Shown: positions 24,501-31,575 of the stretch, piece after piece
Numbering within the stretch: the stretch's first letter is position 1
Layout: every line of letters begins with the position of its first letter
Source of the DNA: Bacteroidota bacterium
GTDB taxonomy: Bacteria; Bacteroidota; Bacteroidia; UKL13-3
NCBI GenBank assembly: GCA_947453415.1
Contig: CANGGG010000014.1
Span: 1-46,468 of the forward strand
Direction: 5' to 3'
DNA: 46,468 nt
Notes under the pieces: generated by a model
Told to the model about the DNA's origin: nothing
The model's database searches: none
What the model saw: only the letters and a program-made list of their open reading frames with translations
Made by a program: the position numbers and the translations under genes

Positions 24501-27500
24501 AACTAATCAAGGTGCGGGTATTTTACCTTCTAGCGATAGAACCATGTTATTAATTAATTACGATTCATTACTAGATAGAAATGACAATACACCTTGTAAA
24601 TTAGATAATTTTGTGGATTGGTCTGGCACAAATCCTGATCCAACAAATCCTGGTGGTTTAACTATGCCTATGATGTATAAAGCAGTAAATTATCCTCCTC
24701 AACCACCAAGACAATGGAGCAGTTCTGCTGGAACAAAAGCTTGGTTACATTATTGGCCAAGTGGACCAACTGGTGGTGGGGTTAATAACATGCCAGTAGA
24801 TCCTAAAGGTTGGGTAACATTAGGTTTAATAGTTGGAACAGGATGTTTTTCTCCTACCAATTGTAATTTACCATCTTGTTACAGTGATACAGTTTGGTAC
24901 CATCGTTTCTTTAGATTTATAGAATTAAATGCAAACTTTACCATTGAAAATTTTGCTTATGAATTCCCTAATCCTCCACCTTTTTGTTACTTAAGAGGAA
25001 GAGGAGATGATGTGGTATTCCATTATTACGATTCTATACAAGATAATGTAATTGCCGATGTTTGGGATTGGGGTGATGGAACTGCAACTGTAGATTCATT
25101 TTACTACCAACCAGAAGAAGATATTCCATTTAATAGAATTAGATATATATTTAATTCAAATGACCTTCCATGGACACTATCAAGTACTCAATATTTCCCA
25201 ATTGGTTTAAGAATTTCTACTGATACAGTGATTAATAAAATTTATCGTTGTGATGATTTAAATAAAGTTTTTCCACCACAAAGAATAGATACGATTATCA
25301 CGCACCGTGATTCAAGTTTAATGTTTACTCCTATTCACCATAAATACTTAAAAACTACTTTTGAACAAATGGTAGTGGGTGGAAATGGTCAATTAGAAAG
25401 AAGAGGTGACATTACCCCTGTACTTCATAACATGGTAACAAATAGTTATTTTAAATGTGAAAACAGAATTACTAAGTACATTGTTATTGGTGTAATTGAT
25501 ACATTTGATATTAAAAATGCAGCTGGCGAATGGGATACAGTATTTTGCCAAGGTGAAACAGTTTATTTCTATGATTCCATCAGGTATTGGTATCCTTCAT
25601 CTAATTGTTCAAGACCTTTAAATATTCCAGCTAATGAAAATGATTTATTGAATAATGACCATGGAGATATGCATAATTGGGCTTATACAAAAGACAATTA
25701 TCCAATTGATTCAATTCAAACAAATGTTACTTACGATTTAACTGATTATTTAATTTTCCCTGGAACTACTGCTGTTTGTCCTATTACTCATAATAATTTA
25801 AGAGTAGTTGGTGTGGGAGGTGATGGATTTTCTCCAGTTGTTCGCTGCTTTAAAAACAGAAATTATTTCCATGAACGAATTTATTGGGATTTTGAATCTG
25901 ATGGTGTAATTGATGCCAATGGACCATTTAGAGTTACTAACCCTGTTACTCATAAATACCCTAAATATGGTAGATATAAAGTATCAATGATTTCAATTGA
26001 TAGTATTGGCCGTTGGGATACTTGTTTCCAATATGTAAACGTTGTAAAACCAATTGCAGCTATTCAAGCTAAAGATCTTTACATTTGTGGAGATAACTTT
26101 ACTTTCAAAGATTCTACTACAATCCTAGATGATTATTGGGCTACTACAGGCATAGATTCTTTAGATAGAATTGCTTCTTGGAAATGGTGGTTTGGCGATA
26201 GACCTTATTATCCTTTAGCTCCACAATCTATTTTGAAAAATCCTGTTTATGATTATAGAAAAAATGGTAAATATACTTTGCGTTTGGCTATAAGTACTGA
26301 ACAAGGTTGTACTGATACTGCTTTTAAAAATATCTTTATCAGTGGTCCACGTCCTCATTTAGTAATTCTTGACGATACGCTTGGCTGTGCACCTCACAGG
26401 GTTAGAATAGTAAGTATTCCTGAACGTGAACCTTGGGCAAATGCTAAAGATACGCCAACTAAATCTACTTTTATACTTTCTGGAAGACCAGATGGTGCCT
26501 CTGATTTTTTTACATACTCTGTAATTGACACAGCTACTTTCTATTATGATCAGCCAGGAACATATTATATTTCAGCAATTGCTTATGATAATGTAAATGG
26601 TAGTGGTGGAGTTTGTAAACCAGTAATCACACCTGATACCGTTGATGGTTTTGAAAAACCAATTAGAATAACTGTAAATGTGCCTTACAAAGTTGATTTC
26701 TTGTCTTCTAAAGATACAGTTTGCGTTGGTGAGGTATTTACTATATCTAATCTATCAGATAGAGATACCATTAACAGATATAGAATGGACGTATTTGATG
26801 GTAAATACAATGCAAGGTTAGATTCAATATTGAAAACTAACTACATAGCTGATACCTCTTGGCAATATAGATTTAACAATGTTGGTCAATATAAATTAGT
26901 ATTAAACTCTACTAGATTTAATAAAGGATTTTCGCCTTGTTCTTATCAAGATACCATTGCTATGGTAGCAACAAAAGCAAAAGCAGACTTTACCGGTTCT
27001 TCACCAAGTGAAGCTACTTATAGAGTTATTAATACTTCGGATACATCACTATCTGATAAGTATACTTGGAAAATATATAATTTAGATGGTACGTTATTAA
27101 ATGGATTTCCAATTGATTTTGATGAATCAAGTCCTTTAAATAATAAACTATTTGAATTTTATGATCTTGATTCAACTAAATCGTTTGTTGTTTGTATCAT
27201 AGCCGATGTTGCTGGAACACATTCTTGTCCGGACTCAGTTTGTAAAACAATAGAAATTATTGTTCCAAAAAGTAAATTAAAAATACCTAATGTATTTACA
27301 CCTAATGGAGATGGAGTAAATGATGTATTTAAAATTGATATTTCTGGATTCAAAAAATACAGTTTAGTTATTTGGAACAGATGGGGTAATAACGTTTTTG
27401 AAAGTGATAATCCTGATAAAATGTGGAATGGTAAAACTAATAATGATGGAGGTGAAAACCCTGCAGGAACTTATTACTACCTATTCAATTATCAATTAAG

Positions 27501-27552
27501 AGGAGAACAAGAACAAACAGTTCGTGGTTCAATCACACTGATTAGAGAATAG
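21532..27552 (+). CDS. giant PKD-domain surface protein with T9SS type B sorting domain
   Basis: A 2006-residue exported protein. The signal peptide ends at about residue 33 (SILVKAQ). PKD-type sandwiches are marked by WTFGDGNY (about 164), FDYGDGTTY (about 260), WDWGDGTA (about 1178), WDFESDGVID (about 1452) and KWWFGDRPYYP (about 1553). Between them are large inserts rich in Pro, Asn, Asp and Cys, including GWVTLGLI (about 1092) and CYSDTVWYH, a module also found in the two giants at 35885-44451. The C-terminal 85 residues are the type B domain (NVFTPNGDGVNDVF, IWNRWGNNVF, WNGKTNNDGGENPAGTYYY). Adhesion or a gliding-related surface role is plausible. It follows the sigma/anti-sigma pair by 74 nt and ends at a strong terminator. 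Confidence 0.9.
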   Translation: MKYMYFKLSIRKLKHSAVLVFLLFTSILVKAQADFTISPTIACAGVDRTRVNITTPGIAAADLISFTVRWGIPNDTAVNARIAGQPPIPLFSKQYFNGGTYNITVVVKRNGGPDIVITKSIKIWQRPTTSFTLASSDNQCFKNNQYCFNNTSHQGTAPLVKYEWTFGDGNYRLITDTNNRNICHQYALNNPAYQVGLKVTDSVGCTTDPVTDLLSAKGVKLAPDINPKFEITGKAQCDTTFYIYKNTTAMSFANVYSFTFDYGDGTTYVSGPPHTVTEDFNRWSKPYTHGYTTNNVFRPSLIVKDKSSGCIDTFYYESTGLQLPENIIFQIELLTKRSIPNDSIADSVCLMTPGAATLTLYNKYDLQGPGGTPLDIQWHFHDPNANPPGSDVNPFRNVFQPTYDYKGMGQFFPTLTVKCPGATAKSRTYTFYSKIDTLPKDLNRYQYQDYWAAPDPKYPQWTNPNGPQLNPILYTKNGRLLTPNTATNPQYYNYNGKISSYAYDTTYSSVDPTVILSIHARHIGWTDSMSSSWDFFYINDDACINKWIDTGVTTFRNPFTSALNTVPFYRDFCNPISRVIRTADTLFRDKLIGLGVQILGPFVRIENPFPAGGPPPPDDVVLQWQKLQCGPSYPVYFVNNSLTYQSNRIWIRWDFAEDAFAPACTSYSIPNPSQANGGLEPYTSAGDLKNRTIGAFIANGKAYLGRLDICNYSHDTMPTHTYTNWDVAFDWYRYGHDFPPYDSTKWTKGYTVWPTSQAPPAGFTWVQPRDTIGSQGWNKPMTATGPTPTRIDTMVKIWPADIPANNVITLNRGIPDPISSSRGNWMDVIPAGTRIDTGLLVINLSQKANDGRTRTYRGSDIIPGISPPKTLYRYAFDRQVIQDITVTLRMKDSLNNISGDPGFRKIKLKFDTIQIYDPITNGTKDSIVRDSLFLDDWDCNGSSSVTLSFTRPDAFGLSQDGKICPNFKSGSSGGDPQLIFNRNGYLDSARTNQGAGILPSSDRTMLLINYDSLLDRNDNTPCKLDNFVDWSGTNPDPTNPGGLTMPMMYKAVNYPPQPPRQWSSSAGTKAWLHYWPSGPTGGGVNNMPVDPKGWVTLGLIVGTGCFSPTNCNLPSCYSDTVWYHRFFRFIELNANFTIENFAYEFPNPPPFCYLRGRGDDVVFHYYDSIQDNVIADVWDWGDGTATVDSFYYQPEEDIPFNRIRYIFNSNDLPWTLSSTQYFPIGLRISTDTVINKIYRCDDLNKVFPPQRIDTIITHRDSSLMFTPIHHKYLKTTFEQMVVGGNGQLERRGDITPVLHNMVTNSYFKCENRITKYIVIGVIDTFDIKNAAGEWDTVFCQGETVYFYDSIRYWYPSSNCSRPLNIPANENDLLNNDHGDMHNWAYTKDNYPIDSIQTNVTYDLTDYLIFPGTTAVCPITHNNLRVVGVGGDGFSPVVRCFKNRNYFHERIYWDFESDGVIDANGPFRVTNPVTHKYPKYGRYKVSMISIDSIGRWDTCFQYVNVVKPIAAIQAKDLYICGDNFTFKDSTTILDDYWATTGIDSLDRIASWKWWFGDRPYYPLAPQSILKNPVYDYRKNGKYTLRLAISTEQGCTDTAFKNIFISGPRPHLVILDDTLGCAPHRVRIVSIPEREPWANAKDTPTKSTFILSGRPDGASDFFTYSVIDTATFYYDQPGTYYISAIAYDNVNGSGGVCKPVITPDTVDGFEKPIRITVNVPYKVDFLSSKDTVCVGEVFTISNLSDRDTINRYRMDVFDGKYNARLDSILKTNYIADTSWQYRFNNVGQYKLVLNSTRFNKGFSPCSYQDTIAMVATKAKADFTGSSPSEATYRVINTSDTSLSDKYTWKIYNLDGTLLNGFPIDFDESSPLNNKLFEFYDLDSTKSFVVCIIADVAGTHSCPDSVCKTIEIIVPKSKLKIPNVFTPNGDGVNDVFKIDISGFKKYSLVIWNRWGNNVFESDNPDKMWNGKTNNDGGENPAGTYYYLFNYQLRGEQEQTVRGSITLIRE

Positions 27553-27570
27553 TTTTAACACTAAAATCAA

Positions 27571-27602
27571 AAAAGCTGCTTCAATATTTTGAAGCAGCTT
27601 TT
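27571..27602. terminator. bidirectional terminator after the giant surface protein gene
   Basis: A perfect 14-bp stem (AAAAGCTGCTTCAA / TTGAAGCAGCTTTT) with loop TATT and T runs on both strands. It serves the plus-strand giant gene and the convergent LamG gene. Its core is nearly the same as the terminator at 7091-7123. Confidence 0.92.
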
Positions 27603-27633
27603 TTTATGTTATTTGGTAATTTTTATGATTGTT

Positions 27634-28377
27634 TTATTGAATAAATAAAGCATTTATTTCTTCATTATTGATCACACGATTATATATTTTCACATCATCA
27701 ATTGCTCCTTGAAAATAATAATATTTACCATATCCACCACCATTTCCTATAATAAAATGCTTGTCTGTATTTGCAAATTCTTCGTTGTTTTTGTTGTCAA
27801 AGTTTGCTTGTAATACTCCATTGTTATATACTTTTAATTGATTGCCATTGGCAATAAAAACAATGTGCTGCCATGAGTTTAACTGAATAGGAGCGGAAGC
27901 ATTTAATGGATCTATTCCATAAACTGTATTTGTTCCATTTATATTCCAATTGTCAAAATTAAAATATTGCTTATTTCTAAAATGATTATCAATACTGTAT
28001 TCAAATCCACCATAAGGACTACGTTTACTTAGTATAGCACAAGGTTTAATAGTATCTTCTAAATTTACCCAGCAACTTATACTAAATATTGCATTGGTAA
28101 TAGATGCAAGGTTTAAATCACCAAAATCAACTAAAGCCGAATCATTTCTGTTTAAATTAATAGCTTGGTTTGCTTGTTTCTTTCTATCTTGTATAAATAT
28201 AGTTTTTGAGTTCATTCCTTCCGTATTACTTATAGTTTCAAGGTATGAGTTACTAAATGGAATATTTACTACTAAACCTTCGTTTAAATTAATAATATTT
28301 TCTTTTGTTGTAATTTTTTCTGAATTACAAGAGGCAAAAATACCTAAGCAATAAATTATATATAAGGAGTTTTTCAT
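27634..28377 (-). CDS. LamG-like (concanavalin A-like) domain lipoprotein
   Basis: A 247-residue lipoprotein: the signal peptide ends in GIFAS with lipidated Cys17. Residues of about 35-245 form a LamG/laminin-G-like jelly-roll: FSISCWVNL, SWQHIVFIANGNQLKVYNNGVL and the terminal GAIDDVKIYNRVINNEEINALF, all standard for this fold, which binds carbohydrates or calcium. Only one domain is present, with no catalytic module, so it is probably a surface or periplasmic binding protein. It converges on the giant surface protein gene and shares its terminator. Ligand unknown. Confidence 0.88.
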   Translation of the reverse strand: MKNSLYIIYCLGIFASCNSEKITTKENIINLNEGLVVNIPFSNSYLETISNTEGMNSKTIFIQDRKKQANQAINLNRNDSALVDFGDLNLASITNAIFSISCWVNLEDTIKPCAILSKRSPYGGFEYSIDNHFRNKQYFNFDNWNINGTNTVYGIDPLNASAPIQLNSWQHIVFIANGNQLKVYNNGVLQANFDNKNNEEFANTDKHFIIGNGGGYGKYYYFQGAIDDVKIYNRVINNEEINALFIQ

Positions 28378-28512
28378 ATTGCAATATGAAACGAAAAAGC
28401 ATCATTTTTATTACCTGATTTTTATAATGTCAATATTCAAGTATGCTATTTTATTAAGTAATTGATTAGAAGCAAAAAGCCATATTTATTTTTTTAAAAA
28501 TTACAATTGATT

Positions 28513-28520
28513 TAAATTTG
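28513..28520 (+). promoter_or_regulatory. -7 promoter element of the FixL-like/receiver-CRP operon
   Basis: TAAATTTG matches TAnnTTTG exactly, 55 nt before the ATG at 28576. No clear -33 TTTG is present, which would fit an activator-dependent promoter, though that is speculative. Confidence 0.4.
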
Positions 28521-28575
28521 AAAACAAGTTTAATTCCATTACTTATGCATCTTATTTTTATTAGTTACAAAACTT

Positions 28576-30225
28576 ATGAATAACAATTCATTAATAAATG
28601 AAGAAACACTGCGAGCCATTTTTAATAATGCGGTAGATGGTATGATAGTTATTAATAATAGAGGTATTATTCAATCAGTTAATAATTCTATCACTAACAT
28701 GTTTCAGTTTTCAAATGAGGAAATGATAGGAAATAATATTAGCATGTTAATGCCAGAACCAGATCATTCAAAACACGATGGTTATTTAAAAAAACACCAT
28801 GAAACTGGTGAAAAAAAGATAATTGGAATAGGCAGAGAAGTAGTTGGCAAAAGAAAAGACAACACCACTTTTCCTTTTTTTTTAAGTATTTGTGATGTAG
28901 AAATGCAAAATGGTGAAAAGCTTTTTGCAGGTGTTATACATGATATAAGTGTTTTGAAAAAAGCACAAAATGACCTTGAAGATTATAGCAAAATATTAGA
29001 GAAAAATAATTCAGATTTAGAAAAACATGTAAGCGAGAGAACTGCTCAATTAAGTTCAGCAAATATTGAATTAGAGAGTTCAAATGTATTATTAGCAAAA
29101 CAAATTGATGAAAACAAAAAAGCAAATATTGAACTATTAAAATCACAGCAAATGCTTTCTATTATTGCACAAAATTACCCAAATGGAATTATTAGTGTTT
29201 ATAATAAAAGCCATATTTGTGAGTTTATTGAGGGCTTAGAATTGAAAAAACTTGGATTAAGTAAAGAAGATTTTTTAGGTAAAACAATAGCCGAAACTTT
29301 TGATAAAGAAATTAGTGATATTCATACTTATCATTTCAATAAAACAGTTAATGGTGAAAGTACCATGTATGAATTAGTTATAAATAATAATAATTATTTG
29401 TTTTATACCACTCCAATTAAAGATGATTATTATTTAATTGACAGAATAGTAGTAGTTTGTTTAAATATTAGTTTGGTAAAAGAAGCGGAAGAAAAAACCA
29501 GACATGCATTAGATAAAGCCAATGAATTAAGTGAATTGAAATCTAGATTTATTTCTATGGCATCGCATGAATTTAGAACACCTTTAAGTACTATACTTTC
29601 ATCGCTTAATTTAATGGTAAAATATAAGGAACTTAATGAACACGTAAAATTTGCTTCACATGGTGTAAAAATTAAAACATCAATTATTAATTTAACTGAA
29701 ATTTTAGAATATTTTTTATCAGTAGAAAAACTAGATTCAGGACATTTTAAAATAGAACCTACCACTTTTGATTTGGTAGATTTTATCAATACAAATATTG
29801 ATGAGGTGGTAAACGATTTAAAAGACAAACAAAGAATAGTATTACAGCTTTCTCTTAAAAAAATTATGATTAATCATGATAAAAAGATAATCAGAACTAT
29901 TTGGCAAAACTTAATTACTAACGCAATAAAGTATTCTCCCGAAAACGGTGAAATTATTGTTCATTTACAAGCAAATGATGATAGATTTATTTTAAGTGTA
30001 ATTGACAATGGAATTGGCATTCCCGAAAATGAACAAAAACACTTATTTGAAAGATTTTACAGAGCAAATAATGCTGCCAATATTCAAGGAACAGGTATTG
30101 GTTTAAATATTATAAAAAAATACATTGAACTTTTAGGAGGTAATATTACATTTACCAGCAAAATAAACGAAGGAACAACTTTTACAATTAACCTCCCATT
30201 GGTTTTAAATCCAATATCAAATTAA
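28576..30225 (+). CDS. FixL-like haem-PAS sensor histidine kinase
   Basis: A 549-residue soluble kinase with no membrane helix. The first PAS domain (about residues 12-128) has the FixL haem-pocket pattern: MPEPDHSKHDGYL, where His67 aligns with the proximal haem His200 of Bradyrhizobium FixL, and IIGIGREVVGKRKD, where Ile82 and Arg87 align with the distal Ile215 and Arg220. A coiled coil (130-190) and a second, weaker PAS-like domain (about 193-300) follow. The kinase core has the H-box FISMASHEFRTP (phospho-acceptor His331), N-box NLITNAIKYSP, G1 VIDNGIGIP and G2 GTGIGL. It is followed 7 nt later by its presumed partner regulator. Oxygen or NO sensing is inferred from the haem-pocket residues. 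Confidence 0.92.
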   Translation: MNNNSLINEETLRAIFNNAVDGMIVINNRGIIQSVNNSITNMFQFSNEEMIGNNISMLMPEPDHSKHDGYLKKHHETGEKKIIGIGREVVGKRKDNTTFPFFLSICDVEMQNGEKLFAGVIHDISVLKKAQNDLEDYSKILEKNNSDLEKHVSERTAQLSSANIELESSNVLLAKQIDENKKANIELLKSQQMLSIIAQNYPNGIISVYNKSHICEFIEGLELKKLGLSKEDFLGKTIAETFDKEISDIHTYHFNKTVNGESTMYELVINNNNYLFYTTPIKDDYYLIDRIVVVCLNISLVKEAEEKTRHALDKANELSELKSRFISMASHEFRTPLSTILSSLNLMVKYKELNEHVKFASHGVKIKTSIINLTEILEYFLSVEKLDSGHFKIEPTTFDLVDFINTNIDEVVNDLKDKQRIVLQLSLKKIMINHDKKIIRTIWQNLITNAIKYSPENGEIIVHLQANDDRFILSVIDNGIGIPENEQKHLFERFYRANNAANIQGTGIGLNIIKKYIELLGGNITFTSKINEGTTFTINLPLVLNPISN

Positions 30226-30232
30226 CACAAAA

Positions 30233-31291
30233 ATGAAGAAAATATTAGTAATTGAAGATAACAAAGATGTACGTGAAAACATTGCTGAAATACTTGAACT
30301 TTCAGGTTATAAAGTAGAACAAGCTATAAATGGAAAAGAGGGTGCTACTAAAGCTAAATATTTACTTCCAGATTTAATTGTTTGCGATATTATGATGCCG
30401 GAATTAGATGGTTATGGTGTTTTAAATTTGTTATCTTCAGAAAGTATTACTTCGTCTATTCCATTTATATTTTTAACTGCAAAGGCGGAGTTAAATGACA
30501 TGCGAAAAGGCATGAACATGGGCGCTGACGATTATATTACCAAACCTTTTGAAGATGCTGAATTATTAAAAGCAATAGAAGTTAGATTAGGTAAGGTTAG
30601 TGCTATTAAATCTGATTTCCATAAATCAATTGAAGGCATTGAATCATTCATTGAAACTGCAATGACTTTGGAAGATTTAGACAAAATATCGAAAGACAGA
30701 AAAAGAATTTTGTTTAAAAAGAAACAACCTATTTATAGCATTGACAATGTGCCAAGAGGAATATATTTTATAGAAAAAGGCTCTGTAAAAACTTATAGAA
30801 CTAGCTTAAACGACAAGGATTATATTTCTAAAATTTATAATGCAGGGGAATTTTTTGGATATATTAATTTATTAGAAAATGCAAATTACTCCGACAATGC
30901 TGAAGCATTAGAGGAAACTGTTACTTATTTTATTCCTAAAGACGATTTTTTTGAACTGATTTCTAAAAACAGATTAGTAGCAAACTCATTTATAAAAATG
31001 CTTGCTGGAAGTGTAGTGGAACACGAAAATAGAATGATGAAATTGGCTTATAATTCTGTTAGAAAACGCATTGCAGAAAGTTTAATAATGCTTGATAAAA
31101 CTTATAATACCAAACAAGAAGAGCATTTTGTTATTAATGTAAACAGACAAGATTTGGCAAGTTTAGTAGGAACCGCGGCAGAAACTGTCATTAGAACTTT
31201 ATCGGACTTTAAAGAAGAAAAATTAATTGAAGTAAAAGGCAGCGCAATTACTATTTTAGAAAAAAATAAGCTTTTGAACATGAGAAATTAG
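30233..31291 (+). CDS. response regulator: receiver domain fused to CRP/FNR-type transcription factor
   Basis: A 352-residue protein. Residues 1-120 are a receiver domain: Asp9 (acidic pocket), phospho-acceptor Asp52 in VCDIMMP, Thr82 and Lys104 (ITKPF). Residues of about 157-275 are a cyclic-nucleotide-binding-type beta-roll (RGIYFIEKGSVKTYR, YNAGEFFGYINLL). Residues of about 285-345 are the CRP/FNR winged helix, with the recognition region NRQDLASLVGTAAETVIRTLSDF at about 302-326. There are no FNR-type N-terminal cysteines, so no iron-sulfur sensor. It lies 7 nt after the FixL-like kinase, so phosphorylation by that kinase is the simplest model. In rhizobia the same pathway uses two proteins, FixJ and FixK. 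Confidence 0.93.
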   Translation: MKKILVIEDNKDVRENIAEILELSGYKVEQAINGKEGATKAKYLLPDLIVCDIMMPELDGYGVLNLLSSESITSSIPFIFLTAKAELNDMRKGMNMGADDYITKPFEDAELLKAIEVRLGKVSAIKSDFHKSIEGIESFIETAMTLEDLDKISKDRKRILFKKKQPIYSIDNVPRGIYFIEKGSVKTYRTSLNDKDYISKIYNAGEFFGYINLLENANYSDNAEALEETVTYFIPKDDFFELISKNRLVANSFIKMLAGSVVEHENRMMKLAYNSVRKRIAESLIMLDKTYNTKQEEHFVINVNRQDLASLVGTAAETVIRTLSDFKEEKLIEVKGSAITILEKNKLLNMRN

Positions 31292-31340
31292 CTGTTTTTA
31301 AAATTACTTTATTATAGTTCAATGTAAACATTGAAAAGTT

Positions 31341-31406
31341 GTCATTGCGAAAGAAATGAAGCAACCTTAAACTTAATATGAGATTGCTTCACTTTGTTTG
31401 CAATGA
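31341..31406. repeat. dispersed palindromic repeat (GTCATTGCGA...GAAGCAA family), copy 1
   Basis: GTCATTGCGA...TGAAGCAACCT (31341-31367) and AGATTGCTTC...TTGCAATGA (31381-31406) form an imperfect inverted repeat, 21 of 26 positions pairing, around a 13-nt loop. The same words occur at 45658-45696. It lies 50 nt after the receiver-CRP gene and may also act as a transcript end. Confidence 0.7.
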
Positions 31407-31455
31407 AATTTATATTTTGTGTGCATTTAATACTGAAGAATTTCCACTAAAATCA

Positions 31456-31483
31456 ATAGTCTATGGTCTATCAACTAAATACT
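31456..31483. repeat. degenerate tandem array of four 7-nt units
   Basis: ATAGTCT, ATGGTCT, ATCAACT and AAATACT lie in phase. The first two share AT(A/G)GTCT. It resembles the heptamer array at 4727-4761 in unit length and in the loose consensus ATnGnCn. Confidence 0.45.
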
Positions 31484-31520
31484 ATTAAAAATAATAATTA
31501 GGTTAATGGCTTAATTGGCT

Positions 31521-31556
31521 TACTTTTGTATGCTTTTATTCTGAAATAAAAGCATA
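31521..31556 (+). promoter_or_regulatory. DEAD-box helicase -7 element with abutting 12-bp inverted repeat
   Basis: TACTTTTG (31521-31528) matches TAnnTTTG exactly and is directly followed by TATGCTTTTATT (31529-31540), 4 nt, and AATAAAAGCATA (31545-31556), a perfect 12-bp inverted repeat. The predicted mRNA would begin within or just before the hairpin, 20 nt ahead of the ATG. The layout is the same as at the sod promoter. Confidence 0.55.
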
Positions 31557-31575
31557 TATAACAAATAATTAATTA

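Noticed and set aside
29430-29828. A 132-codon open frame on the minus strand inside the histidine kinase gene
   Set aside because: Antisense to the H-box region of a clear kinase; no promoter or domain.
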